Shown here: one piece after another, positions 26,010 through 34,064 of the stretch | Numbering within the stretch: the stretch's first letter is position 1 | Layout: each line of letters begins with the position of its first letter | Source: Mogibacterium sp. | Lineage (GTDB): Bacteria; Bacillota; Clostridia; Peptostreptococcales; Anaerovoracaceae | Direction: 5' to 3' | NCBI GenBank assembly: GCA_012840975.1 | Contig: DUVP01000024.1 | Span: 1 to 39,699 of the forward strand | DNA: 39,699 bases | Program-made: the position numbers and the translations under genes | The notes under the pieces: model-generated | What the model saw: only the letters and a program-made list of their open reading frames with translations | Told to the model about the DNA's origin: nothing | Database searches by the model: none

Positions 26010-26840
26010 TTATCGCTTTATGTTGAAGAATCTGCATCCGTTTTCTGTCAGGATACGTGCCGCTTCCGTATATTCTATCCCCTTAATTATCGCCATTCTT
26101 CTGACTATATGCTCTACATATTGCGGCTTGTTTGGTCTTCCCCTTAAAGGTTCAGGTGCCATATAAGGAGCATCGGTTTCTGAAAGCAGGAATTCCACAG
26201 GAATCCTCCTGACCACCTCAACCGCTCTTTTTCCGTTTTTAAATGTGACAGGTCCTCCGAGTGATATAGTCGCTCCAAGTTTAATATATTCTTCAGCCAG
26301 TTCAGCAGAACCTGAAAAACAGTGCATCTGTACTCTGGCATCCCCGACGTCACCGCTCGGAGAAGGTCTTTTTTCAAACCCGCTCTTTCTTTCTTCTGAA
26401 AACGCTCCCTCTTCCGTCAATATATCCATAGTCAATTTGTGAGCATCTCTGGAATGAACGACTATCGGCATCTTGAGTTTATTTGCAATTCGTATCTGCT
26501 TTCTGAATAACTCCTGCTGTTCAGCCTGATTATCTTTACCATAATAAAAATCGAGCCCTATCTCTCCTATAGCAACCGCTTTTGGATGAGTTGCAAGTTT
26601 TTTTATTTCCTCTAAATCCGCGTCGTTATAATAAGAAGCCTGACTTGGGTGTAGTCCCACGGTTGCATAGCACCAACTGTAATCCTCCGCATTTCTTAAT
26701 GCCTGTCTTGAGGCTGCAACACTGTCCGAAGCATCTATTATATATGCAAGATCTGAAGCTTCGATTTCCTCTGCAATCTGCTTTCTTTCTTCATCCGAAT
26801 ATTTTTCGTAATTAAGATGTGTATGTGCATCAAATAACAT
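26010..26840 (-). CDS. tatD: TatD family metal-dependent DNase (276 aa)
   Basis: Amidohydrolase-fold hydrolase. DAHTHLNYEKY carries the first metal His pair, then IGEIGLDFYYGKDN, VVHSRDAH, the MHCFSGSAELAEEYI block and LSETDAPYMAPEPLRGRPNKP, all family hallmarks. Somewhat longer than usual because of an insert around residues 150-165 (FSEERKSGFEKRPSPSGDVG). First gene of the long run to the ABC-F gene. Its Shine-Dalgarno region contains the tandem sequence CATAAAGGACATAAAGGAC. DNA repair or quality-control role by family. Confidence 0.94.
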   Translation of the reverse strand: MLFDAHTHLNYEKYSDEERKQIAEEIEASDLAYIIDASDSVAASRQALRNAEDYSWCYATVGLHPSQASYYNDADLEEIKKLATHPKAVAIGEIGLDFYYGKDNQAEQQELFRKQIRIANKLKMPIVVHSRDAHKLTMDILTEEGAFSEERKSGFEKRPSPSGDVGDARVQMHCFSGSAELAEEYIKLGATISLGGPVTFKNGKRAVEVVRRIPVEFLLSETDAPYMAPEPLRGRPNKPQYVEHIVRRMAIIKGIEYTEAARILTENGCRFFNIKR

Positions 26841-26872
26841 ATTTTTCTGTCCTTTATGTCCTTTATTATGTT

Positions 26873-26903
26873 AAAAAGGGTCTCTAAACAGGAGACCCTT
26901 TTG
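26873..26903 (-). terminator. Terminator of metG
   Basis: AAAAGGGTCTC (26874-26884) pairs with GAGACCCTTTT (26892-26902) around seven bases. On the minus strand the T-run follows GAGACCC directly. It separates metG from the tatD run, though T-runs on both sides would permit bidirectional use. Confidence 0.88.
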
Positions 26904-26927
26904 ATATTTTTAAAGTATATATGTTCA

Positions 26928-28511
26928 CTATTTTTCATTGGCCGCGTTTCGTATTTCTTCCAAAGCTTCAAGTTCTTTCTCTATGTCCAGTCTCGGGAAA
27001 AGCTGCTGGCCTTTTGAAACTTTGCTTCCTTCCATCTGATAGAATTCGAACGTATCTTCCCATTTGATTTCCGTCTCAGCTAAACCGAGCTGTTCTCTCA
27101 TCTTGTCAGAAGCTGTATGCATGAAAGGTGTTATAAGTATGGAAGCGATTCTGAGAGCCTCAGCTAGATTTCTCATTACAGTGTTCAGTTCGTCTTTTCC
27201 GGCTTCATCTTTCGCAAGAACCCAAGGAGTTTTCTCGTCTATATATTTATTCGCTCTTCTTATCATTACCCAGATTTCCTCAAGCGCCATATTGAATTGA
27301 AATGCATTCATTTTATCTTCTACGCGCCCGGCTGTCGATGTAACAAGAGCGATAAGCTCTTCGTCCAAAGCATCCTTTGTTTTCGCCTCAGGAACTATAC
27401 CTCCGCAATATTTTTCTATCATCGAAACCGTTCTCGAAAGAAGATTTCCAAGGTCGTTTGCCAGATCGAAGTTTATTCTTTTGAGCATTACTTCATTGGT
27501 GTAGATTCCGTCCTGACCGAAAGTATATTCTCTTAACAGAAAATACTTCAATGCGTCGATTCCGTATCTGTCAATCAGGATTTCCGGGTCGACTATATTG
27601 CCCTTTGACTTTGACATCTTTCCGCCATCGATCAAAAGCCACCCGTGACCAAGTACCTGCTTCGGTATAGGTTCCTCTATAGACATCATCATTGCAGGCC
27701 AGATTATAGAATGGAATCTTACAATTTCCTTCCCGACAAGGTGAACGTTGGCCGGCCAGTATTTCTTATACAGGCTGTCATCTTCTGTTCCCCATCCGAG
27801 AGCCGTAATATAGTTGCTCAATGCGTCGAGCCAGACATAGATAACATGATCCTCATCGATAGGAACAGGTATACCCCAGTCGAACTCCGACCTCGATATG
27901 CATAAATCCTCAAGCCCCTGCTCAACAAACGAAATCATTTCGTTTCTCCTTGATTCCGGCTGTAAAAACTCCCTGTTATTGCGGAAGAGATCAAGAAGCT
28001 TATCAGAATATTCAGAAAGTCTGAAAAAATATGCTTCCTCCTGCATTTTCCTGACCGGTCTGCCGCAATCAGGGCAGATTCCGTTCTCTGCCTGTGTCTC
28101 TGTCCAGAAAGCTTCGCAAGGAGTGCAATAAAGACCTTCGTAAGTTCCCTTATATATGTCTCCATTCTCATACATCTTCATAAAGATCTTCTGAACCCCT
28201 TCAATATGTCTTGGTTCCGTCGTTCTTATGAAGTCATCATAGCTTATTTCCATCTTATCCCAGAGTCTTAAAATCGTTTCCACTACTGAATCGACATAAT
28301 CTTTTGGTGAACATCCCGCTTCGATTGCACACTTTTCGATTTTCTGCCCGTGCTCATCCGTTCCTGTCAGGAATCTGACATCATAACCTGAAAGTCTCTT
28401 GAATCTTGCCATTGCGTCAGCCATAACAGTGCAATATGTATGACCTATATGGAGCTTTGCACTCGGATAATAGATAGGCGTAGTAATATAATATGTTTTT
28501 TTGTCTTCCAT
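26928..28511 (-). CDS. metG: Methionyl-tRNA synthetase (527 aa)
   Basis: Charges tRNA-Met. Class I signatures: HIGH at residues 21-24 and KMSKS in DGGKMSKSKGNIVDPE (about 300). The zinc knuckle reads CTPCEAFW and CPDCGRP. Start ATG at 28511 (MEDKKTYYIT) has GGGAAGG upstream and lies after the promoter at 28571-28599; a longer frame from 28562 would add an implausible basic extension. At 527 residues it ends after the anticodon-binding domain and lacks the C-terminal tRNA-binding/dimerisation (EMAP-like) domain that gives many Firmicute enzymes about 650 residues. Monocistronic. Confidence 0.97.
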   Translation of the reverse strand: MEDKKTYYITTPIYYPSAKLHIGHTYCTVMADAMARFKRLSGYDVRFLTGTDEHGQKIEKCAIEAGCSPKDYVDSVVETILRLWDKMEISYDDFIRTTEPRHIEGVQKIFMKMYENGDIYKGTYEGLYCTPCEAFWTETQAENGICPDCGRPVRKMQEEAYFFRLSEYSDKLLDLFRNNREFLQPESRRNEMISFVEQGLEDLCISRSEFDWGIPVPIDEDHVIYVWLDALSNYITALGWGTEDDSLYKKYWPANVHLVGKEIVRFHSIIWPAMMMSIEEPIPKQVLGHGWLLIDGGKMSKSKGNIVDPEILIDRYGIDALKYFLLREYTFGQDGIYTNEVMLKRINFDLANDLGNLLSRTVSMIEKYCGGIVPEAKTKDALDEELIALVTSTAGRVEDKMNAFQFNMALEEIWVMIRRANKYIDEKTPWVLAKDEAGKDELNTVMRNLAEALRIASILITPFMHTASDKMREQLGLAETEIKWEDTFEFYQMEGSKVSKGQQLFPRLDIEKELEALEEIRNAANEK

Positions 28512-28570
28512 TTTAAAACCTTCCCGCTCGCATGAGAGCCTACATCGGATTTGTTTCTTCATACTTAGTT

Positions 28571-28599
28571 ATTATATCAAAAATCATGAGAATCGTCAT
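28571..28599 (-). promoter_or_regulatory. Probable metG promoter
   Basis: Minus strand ATGACG (28594-28599), 17 bases, perfect TATAAT (28571-28576). About 60 bases before the metG start. No T-box elements were recognised in this short leader. Confidence 0.6.
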
Positions 28600-28607
28600 C
28601 GCTTTAC

Positions 28608-29018
28608 CTATTTTGATTTTCTTCTTAAAATATCCTTATACATTAATGCTAATGCGTAAAAAAATAACAGTACAAATAAAAAAGTAAAAGATCCATCTAT
28701 ATCTTGAGTAAAATCAATAAAAGCAGAAACAGCTGCCACAAGTCCAAGTACAATGACAAGAGCTACTCTCAGCGGAAAAGGAAGCCTGCTTTTTCCGAGA
28801 TAGCAACAATTGAAAAAAGCAAAAAATATATGTGCTATAAAATATGTCATAGCTATCAATCCCATTATCAGATTCAAAAAACTTTCATCTTTTACATTAA
28901 AATATCGGACAATGCTCAAAGCCAAAGCAATACCAAATGCTGTTACAAACAATTTTATTGCAAGATTTTCTTTTCCATGCTTAACTGAAAATGCTTTATT
29001 TATATATTTCTTAACCAT
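28608..29018 (-). CDS. Small membrane protein of unknown function (136 aa)
   Basis: Not recognised. Four hydrophobic segments are visible (about 22-39, 48-72, 82-101 and 109-126), between a basic N-terminus (MVKKYINKAFSVKHGKEN) and the basic end LRRKSK, which suggests a four-helix inner-membrane protein with cytoplasmic ends. No catalytic motif; a lone CC pair lies at about 71-72. It has its own promoter upstream and is followed by the metG promoter. The Shine-Dalgarno site (AAAGGTG) is rather far from the ATG. Low-complexity hydrophobic composition prevents a family call. Confidence 0.75.
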   Translation of the reverse strand: MVKKYINKAFSVKHGKENLAIKLFVTAFGIALALSIVRYFNVKDESFLNLIMGLIAMTYFIAHIFFAFFNCCYLGKSRLPFPLRVALVIVLGLVAAVSAFIDFTQDIDGSFTFLFVLLFFYALALMYKDILRRKSK

Positions 29019-29122
29019 TTTTCTTTTATCACACCTTTATTTGAATTTTAAGGAAACAAACTTTAGGAAGCATAACTTCTTGTATTTACATATTATCACC
29101 AACCTGTATAATTTCCTCGGAT

Positions 29123-29151
29123 ATTGTACAATCAGCGATTTAATAAATCAA
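29123..29151 (-). promoter_or_regulatory. Promoter of the small membrane protein gene
   Basis: Minus strand TTGATT (29146-29151), 17 bases, TACAAT (29123-29128), leaving an untranslated leader of about 95 bases. Confidence 0.65.
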
Positions 29152-29162
29152 CATTTTCCGAA

Positions 29163-29203
29163 AAAAAGAGTTTTTGAGATTATATCTCCAAAAACTCTTT
29201 TTT
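29163..29203 (-). terminator. Terminator of the NTPase-vor operon
   Basis: AAAGAGTTTTTG...CAAAAACTCTTT long stem with one bulge around a TATA-containing loop and T-runs at both ends. It begins about 30 bases past the stop of the gamma-subunit gene and may be bidirectional. Confidence 0.85.
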
Positions 29204-29233
29204 GATTCGTTATGATTTGCTTGATACAAATTG

Positions 29234-29779
29234 TTATTTTGCCGCTTTTCCGATTTCCAGACCCTTTTTAAAAGCTTCGATATTTGGTTCGATTAGATCC
29301 GGTTTCTTCTTGAAATTAGTCTCGATTCCTTTAATCATGACTTCTTCCGGAACAGCGTTTGTATAGCCGATATATACACCGAGCATAATAACGTTAAGTG
29401 CTCTTTCATTGCTCATATCGATTGCCATCTGAGTAACCGGAGCCTTAACTACATTAATGTCATCTCTTGTAATTTCATCGGTTACAATTGTGCTGTTCAC
29501 AAACAGATTGCCGCCTGGTTTGAGATTATCGATAAACGCTCTGTATGACGGTCCGTTCATTACTATAAGGTCCTCGAGATTATAACTTACCGGAGAACCG
29601 ATTTCTTCATCTGATATAACTACGAAGCAGTTTGCTGTACCGCCTCTCATAGCAGATCCATATGAAGGGAAAAATGTAACATTCAGGTCGGTTGTTTCCG
29701 ATGTTGCTGTTGCAAGCATTCTTCCCATCGTCATTACGCCTTGTCCGCCGAATCCGGCGATCATAAGATTTCTTTCCAT
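29234..29779 (-). CDS. korC: 2-oxoacid:ferredoxin oxidoreductase, gamma subunit (181 aa)
   Basis: Catalytic gamma domain of the oxidoreductase. AGFGGQGVMTMGRMLA near the N-terminus and PSYGSAMRGGTANCFVVIS are the family hallmarks. Last gene of the operon, 9 bases after the beta subunit and followed by a strong terminator. The four-gene set converts a 2-oxoacid and CoA to acyl-CoA and CO2 while reducing ferredoxin. Whether the substrate is 2-oxoisovalerate or 2-oxoglutarate cannot be told from motifs. Confidence 0.92.
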   Translation of the reverse strand: MERNLMIAGFGGQGVMTMGRMLATATSETTDLNVTFFPSYGSAMRGGTANCFVVISDEEIGSPVSYNLEDLIVMNGPSYRAFIDNLKPGGNLFVNSTIVTDEITRDDINVVKAPVTQMAIDMSNERALNVIMLGVYIGYTNAVPEEVMIKGIETNFKKKPDLIEPNIEAFKKGLEIGKAAK

Positions 29780-29788
29780 TGTCGCCTC

Positions 29789-30550
29789 CTACTTCTTTTT
29801 CTCTCCACCGTCTCTGTATACCCCTAAAGGATATTCTGCAAACATCTTCTCTCTAAGAAAATCCAGAGAATCTATAGTGCTTAATCCCCAGTTTGTCGGG
29901 CAAGATGTAACTACTTCTACCATTGAGAATCCCTTACCGTCAAGCTGATACTGGAATGCTTTCTTGATAGCATTTCTGGCCTTTATTACATTCTGAGGAG
30001 TGTCGCAGGATACTCTCTCAAGATAATAAGGTGCGGTAAGCTGATTCAGAATCTCGCACATGTGCATAGGATATCCGTGTTCTTCAGCACTTCTTCCTGC
30101 CGGCGAAGTTGTCGACTTCATACCTAACAATGTAGTAGGAGCCATCTGACCGCCTGTCATTCCGTATATTCCGTTGTTTACAAAAATCACAGTAAAGTTT
30201 TCTCCTCTGTTAGCAGCCGACATTGTCTCTCCCAATCCGATAGCTGCAAGGTCACCGTCTCCCTGATATGTGTATACAAGTGAATCCGGCGATGACCTCT
30301 TTATACCGGTTGCTACCGCACAGCCTCTTCCGTGTGCGGCAATTATAGCATCGTGAGAAACATAGAATTGTCCCAGTCCGCAGCAGCCTACACCTTCTAC
30401 TCTTACAAGCTTATCAAGCTTACCGAGTTCTTCTGCAGCTTCACCTACAATCTTGTGAACAGTACTGTGCATACACCCCGGACAGAAACCGGATACTGTA
30501 TTTTCCAAAACACCTTTGGTTCTTGAATAAACTTTTTTCTCTTCAGCCAT
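29789..30550 (-). CDS. korB: 2-oxoacid:ferredoxin oxidoreductase, beta (TPP-binding) subunit (253 aa)
   Basis: Binds thiamine diphosphate: CPGCMHSTVHKIVGEAAEEL at the start, then GVGCCGLGQFYVSHD and the GDGDLAAIGLGETMSAANRGE motif followed by FVNNGIYGMTGGQMAPTT, which together form the TPP/Mg site. Cysteines of the CPGC motif and near the active site are conserved. Start ATG shares one base with the alpha-subunit stop codon. Confidence 0.94.
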   Translation of the reverse strand: MAEEKKVYSRTKGVLENTVSGFCPGCMHSTVHKIVGEAAEELGKLDKLVRVEGVGCCGLGQFYVSHDAIIAAHGRGCAVATGIKRSSPDSLVYTYQGDGDLAAIGLGETMSAANRGENFTVIFVNNGIYGMTGGQMAPTTLLGMKSTTSPAGRSAEEHGYPMHMCEILNQLTAPYYLERVSCDTPQNVIKARNAIKKAFQYQLDGKGFSMVEVVTSCPTNWGLSTIDSLDFLREKMFAEYPLGVYRDGGEKKK

Positions 30551-31629
30551 TACAGCACCTCCTTAATCATTTCCTGAGCAGCCTTCATGACCTGTTCATT
30601 AGTCAGAAGTTGTCCTCCTGATCTAAGGCACTCTCTGATAGGGCAACGTCCCTGTACAGCATAGTCAACATCCCATCTCATCTGTGCAGGGATCGACATC
30701 TCAACATTAAGGATCCCCTTAACTCTGTCGAAATCAATATTTGAAAATGCTTCATAAGGGAACGGAGAAACTCTTATAGGTCTTATCATTCCTATCTTAT
30801 ATCCCTGTGCTCTGAGCTGCTTTATTACCGCTCTGCAAATACGTGCCGATATTCCATATGCGGCAATTATAATTTCGGCATCTTCCGTCAGATACTCTTC
30901 AACTCTGACATCTTTATCCCATGTCTTGTAAAGCTTATCCGCTTCTATATTAACCTGTTCCTGTCCCGATCCTACCGATCCCGGTCTGCAGTAAGCAGCT
31001 TCTCCGAGAGGGTGTCCGATTATAGCTCTGTATTTAAATGCATCTCTGAGCTTCTGTATTTCTTCATCGGATTTCATCGGTGGAAGAACTACAGGTTCCA
31101 TCATCGTTCCGACAACACCGTCCGTCAAAATGAGAACAGGGTTATGGTCTCTTTCTGCCAAATCAAATGATTCGTACACCATATCGACACACTCCTGAAC
31201 GGTCGACGGAGCCAAAACTATCATTCTGAATCCACCGTTGCCGGATGCTTTTGTTGCCTGCATGTAGTCCTGTTGTGACGGTTGAATTGCTCCGATACCG
31301 GGACCTCCTCTTTGAACATTGACATACACTATAGGAAGTCTTGCGGATGCACTGTAGGAAATTCCTTCTGAATAAAGGCTTATTCCTGTCGATGAAGAAG
31401 AGCTCATCGCTCTTATTCCCGTCGATGCTGCTCCATAAAGCATGTTTACAGAAGCAACTTCGCTTTCGGCCTGTACAAATGTACCGCCTACTTCAGGCAT
31501 TCTTCTTGCAAAGTATTCAGGTATCTCGTTCTGCGGAGTGATAGGATATCCCGCAAAGAATCGACAACCTGCTCTTGTAGCTGCCTCGGCTATAGCCTCA
31601 CAGCCTTTCATAAATACACGTTCTGACAT
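30550..31629 (-). CDS. vorB: 2-oxoacid:ferredoxin oxidoreductase, alpha subunit, VorB type (359 aa)
   Basis: Pyrimidine-binding/CoA-transfer subunit. MSERVFMKGCEAIAEAATRAG, then FFAGYPITPQNEIPE with the YPITP motif, FVQAESEVASVNMLYGAAST and VNVQRGGPGIGAIQPSQQDY are typical of the proteins annotated as 3-methyl-2-oxobutanoate dehydrogenase VorB. Start ATG at 31629 follows AGGAGAG; the longer frame would overlap the ferredoxin gene. Branched-chain 2-oxoacid use is the usual annotation for this sequence type but is not proven here. Confidence 0.92.
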   Translation of the reverse strand: MSERVFMKGCEAIAEAATRAGCRFFAGYPITPQNEIPEYFARRMPEVGGTFVQAESEVASVNMLYGAASTGIRAMSSSSSTGISLYSEGISYSASARLPIVYVNVQRGGPGIGAIQPSQQDYMQATKASGNGGFRMIVLAPSTVQECVDMVYESFDLAERDHNPVLILTDGVVGTMMEPVVLPPMKSDEEIQKLRDAFKYRAIIGHPLGEAAYCRPGSVGSGQEQVNIEADKLYKTWDKDVRVEEYLTEDAEIIIAAYGISARICRAVIKQLRAQGYKIGMIRPIRVSPFPYEAFSNIDFDRVKGILNVEMSIPAQMRWDVDYAVQGRCPIRECLRSGGQLLTNEQVMKAAQEMIKEVL

Positions 31630-31643
31630 CTTGCTCTCCTTTC

Positions 31644-31847
31644 TTATCTCCACACCTCGATAGCTGCGTCAGGACAAATCTGTGCACATAATGCACATCC
31701 TATGCAATCCTCCGGTCTTGCAGCGACTGAATAAAGATATCCTCTTGAGTTAACCTTGTCACCAATTTCAAGAACTTTTTTTGGACATGAGATAACGCAA
31801 TAGGAACATGATTTGCAAGATTCACTGTTAATTTCTACTCTCGCCAT
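31644..31847 (-). CDS. korD: 2-oxoacid:ferredoxin oxidoreductase, delta (2[4Fe-4S]) subunit (67 aa)
   Basis: Integral ferredoxin subunit with clusters CKSCSYCVISCPKK and CIGCALCAQICPDA. Start ATG at 31847 (MARVEINSES) has an AGGAGG site. It heads the four-subunit block in the order delta-alpha-beta-gamma, 34 bases after the NTPase stop codon. Confidence 0.94.
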   Translation of the reverse strand: MARVEINSESCKSCSYCVISCPKKVLEIGDKVNSRGYLYSVAARPEDCIGCALCAQICPDAAIEVWR

Positions 31848-31881
31848 AAAATTCCTCCTTATCAATACATGATGAGTTTAT

Positions 31882-32583
31882 TTAATCAATCCACGAATAG
31901 GTCAGATACAAGTCAAGAGGTATGAGATATTTGTCTGTTTTGCTCTTTGCCTCTTCATAAATTTCCCTTCTCACACAGGCACTGCTATATGTTGCAATCC
32001 CTTCGAGAGTAGTATTTAACTTGTCAAGACCTTCCATGAATTCATTAAGCGTAGTTGTATATCCGACATTTGGATTTCCAAGCAGATATATTCGATCCAG
32101 TCTTATCGATCTCAGAATATGCGTCATTGTACCGTCTATACCTTCTATAGACCTTGTCCATGGTCTATATGGATTCATTATATATACAGGTATCGAATCG
32201 TCTTTGCTCAGGATATGGCTATATGCACCGGCCATCCTCGCCGCTGAATGACCTCCTCCTATGTCCAGAAGGGTATATCCTTCTCTTTGTAAAGAAGTCG
32301 CAACTCCCCCAACGATTGTCGGTGCATCCAGGTACTGATCCTGGTAATTTATATTGACACCTTTATTTCTAAAGGTCGCCTGTAAATCCCTTGATCTGTA
32401 TAGAGGTTTAGTTTGATCAAGGTCAAACAAATCTACTTTCCTGCCTGTTTTCTCTGCAAGTATAGACGCCACATTAAGTACAATCTCACTTTTGCCGCTT
32501 CCAGCTTCACCAATGAATACGAAGTTTTTCTTCTCTTTCATTATGATATCAAAAGTCTTATCTTCACCGTAAAATAAATCCAT
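31882..32583 (-). CDS. P-loop NTPase of unknown role, first gene of the vor operon (233 aa)
   Basis: Not recognised beyond its fold. Walker A is GEAGSGKS (residues 25-32), preceded by the strand FVFI; KVDLFDLDQTKPLYRSRD resembles the switch region of SIMIBI-class/ParA-like NTPases. TLLDIGGG at about 107-114 could be Walker B, and IYLLGNPNVGYTT follows. It lies 34 bases upstream of the four oxidoreductase genes with no promoter between, so it is probably part of the same transcript, and a maturation, assembly or regulatory role for that enzyme is conceivable (inference). The leader upstream contains an intrinsic terminator. The ATG has AAAGGGG close by. Confidence 0.75.
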   Translation of the reverse strand: MDLFYGEDKTFDIIMKEKKNFVFIGEAGSGKSEIVLNVASILAEKTGRKVDLFDLDQTKPLYRSRDLQATFRNKGVNINYQDQYLDAPTIVGGVATSLQREGYTLLDIGGGHSAARMAGAYSHILSKDDSIPVYIMNPYRPWTRSIEGIDGTMTHILRSIRLDRIYLLGNPNVGYTTTLNEFMEGLDKLNTTLEGIATYSSACVRREIYEEAKSKTDKYLIPLDLYLTYSWID

Positions 32584-32598
32584 AATCCCCTTTTATTC

Positions 32599-32633
32599 AA
32601 AAAAAGCTGTACACCCTCCAAGGGAGCCAGCTT
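32599..32633 (-). terminator. Leader terminator (probable attenuator) before the NTPase-vor operon
   Basis: On the minus strand AAGCTG and CAGCTT close a hairpin with an inner CCCT/AGGG pairing, followed by seven T residues, and then the NTPase start 16 bases further on. The neighbouring gene on the right is on the plus strand, so the only minus transcript that could meet this terminator is the operon's own leader. Confidence 0.75.
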
Positions 32634-32689
32634 CATTCAATAGTATCCTTCAAGAAATAATTTTATGTTTTCTGTACACTCTCATTAGG

Positions 32690-32718
32690 TTTATACTATT
32701 TTTTAAGTGTTTTTTCAA
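32690..32718 (-). promoter_or_regulatory. Promoter of the NTPase-vor operon
   Basis: Minus strand TTGAAA (32713-32718), 17 bases, TATAAA (32690-32695). It would give a leader of about 100 bases that includes the terminator hairpin. Confidence 0.65.
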
Positions 32719-32745
32719 GTACTTTATGCTTTATTTCAATACTTC

Positions 32746-32773
32746 TTGACTTTTAAGATAGTAATCATATTAA
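32746..32773 (+). promoter_or_regulatory. Promoter of the glycosyltransferase gene
   Basis: TTGACT (32746-32751), 16 bases, TATTAA (32768-32773). The -10 ends only 8 bases before the ATG at 32782. Confidence 0.55.
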
Positions 32774-32781
32774 ATAGAGGC

Positions 32782-34005
32782 ATGAAAATATTAAGTATAA
32801 CAGCACAAAAGCCACACTCAACAGGTAGTGGTACATATTTGACAGAACTGGTCAATTCATATCACCGCGCAGGACACACTCAGGCTGTAGTCTGCGGTGT
32901 TTTTCGTGAGGATGATGTCCATTTTCCGGAAGAAGTTAAATGCTATCCGGTCTTCTACTCTCACAGAAAGAATCCTGATTTAAATGCCGACCTTCCTTTT
33001 CCGGTTATCGGAATGTCTGATGTAATGCCTTACGAATCGACAAGATACTGTGATTTGACACCTTCCGACATCGACAAATTTGAAGCTTCATTTATGAAAA
33101 CTGTTTCACAGGCGGTGGAAGATATCGACCCCGATGTCATACTTTGTCATCACCTTTTCCTGCTGACTTCCTTTGTGAGAAAGAACTTTCCTGACAGGAA
33201 GATTTTTGGAATGTGTCACGGTTCGGATCTTAGACAGGTAATCAATTGCACACACATGCGCGATATTGTTTGTCCACAAATAGCTAAACTGGATCATATA
33301 TTTGCCCTGCATGACAGACAGAGACATAAAATCTCCGAGCTGTTTAATATAGAGGCTTCCCGGATAACAGCTGTTGGAAGCGGGTATAATTCCGATCTCT
33401 TCAATTCTGAAGGACGGGTTTTGCATAATCCGGACGGACCGGTGCGAATTTGCTATGCAGGTAAGATGAGTGATGCAAAGGGAGTTCCTGAACTGCTGGT
33501 TGCCCTTTCAGATCTCGCTAAAGATCCTTCTATTCCGGAATTTACTGTACAACTTGCCGGTGGCTGTACCAGCGATGATATCCGCTATGATATAGAAAAT
33601 GCCGAGTCCTGTATAGTCTGGCTCGGGCAGATACCTCAGACTCAGCTTGCAGATACTTTCAGAAACAGCGACATATTCATCCTTCCATCCTTCTACGAAG
33701 GACTTGGACTTGTTCTGATAGAAGCTATGGCTTGCGGTTTAAGATGTATAAGCACCGACCTTCCCGGCATACAGGACTGGATAAATACAAATGTGAAAAA
33801 TCCTGCAGTAAAATACATACCTATGCCTGAGATGGCCACAGTTGATGAGCCTACAGAAAAAGGAAGATATAAATTTATTTCAGATCTGAAAGCCCTTCTC
33901 AGTGAAGCAATTCGGGAATGCCATAGCAACGGTGAGCTTTCCATACACCCGGATTTGAGCTTGATAAGCTGGGACCATGTGGCAGAAACAATTTTAAGCT
34001 TTTAG
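32782..34005 (+). CDS. Glycosyltransferase family 4 protein (407 aa)
   Basis: A GT-B fold retaining glycosyltransferase. The start MKILSITAQKPHSTGSGTYL with a GxGxY acceptor-side loop is typical, which is why ATG at 32782 is chosen over the longer frame from 32707. The C-terminal nucleotide-sugar domain has VRICYAGKMSDAKGVPELL, IVWLGQIPQTQLADTFRNSD and FILPSFYEGLGLVLIEAMACG with the catalytic Glu pair. No membrane segment. It stands alone; the next gene (aldolase) has its own regulatory region. Sugar donor and acceptor unknown; candidates are cell-surface glycans. The Shine-Dalgarno site (AGAGG one base from ATG) is poor. Confidence 0.9.
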   Translation: MKILSITAQKPHSTGSGTYLTELVNSYHRAGHTQAVVCGVFREDDVHFPEEVKCYPVFYSHRKNPDLNADLPFPVIGMSDVMPYESTRYCDLTPSDIDKFEASFMKTVSQAVEDIDPDVILCHHLFLLTSFVRKNFPDRKIFGMCHGSDLRQVINCTHMRDIVCPQIAKLDHIFALHDRQRHKISELFNIEASRITAVGSGYNSDLFNSEGRVLHNPDGPVRICYAGKMSDAKGVPELLVALSDLAKDPSIPEFTVQLAGGCTSDDIRYDIENAESCIVWLGQIPQTQLADTFRNSDIFILPSFYEGLGLVLIEAMACGLRCISTDLPGIQDWINTNVKNPAVKYIPMPEMATVDEPTEKGRYKFISDLKALLSEAIRECHSNGELSIHPDLSLISWDHVAETILSF

Positions 34006-34064
34006 ACATTCTTCACATTCTTTTGCTGAATACATGCTAAACTTCTAGGAAATATTTAGTCTGA

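Noticed and set aside
26838-26872. Tandem CATAAAGGA units before tatD as a regulatory repeat
   Set aside because: Only two units, and they simply provide two overlapping Shine-Dalgarno-like AAAGGA sites.
32599-32633. Possible T-box antiterminator (GGAGGGTGTAC resembles the T-box core)
   Set aside because: The leader is only about 100 bases, no specifier stem or full conserved T-box sequence is visible, and the downstream genes are not typical T-box targets.
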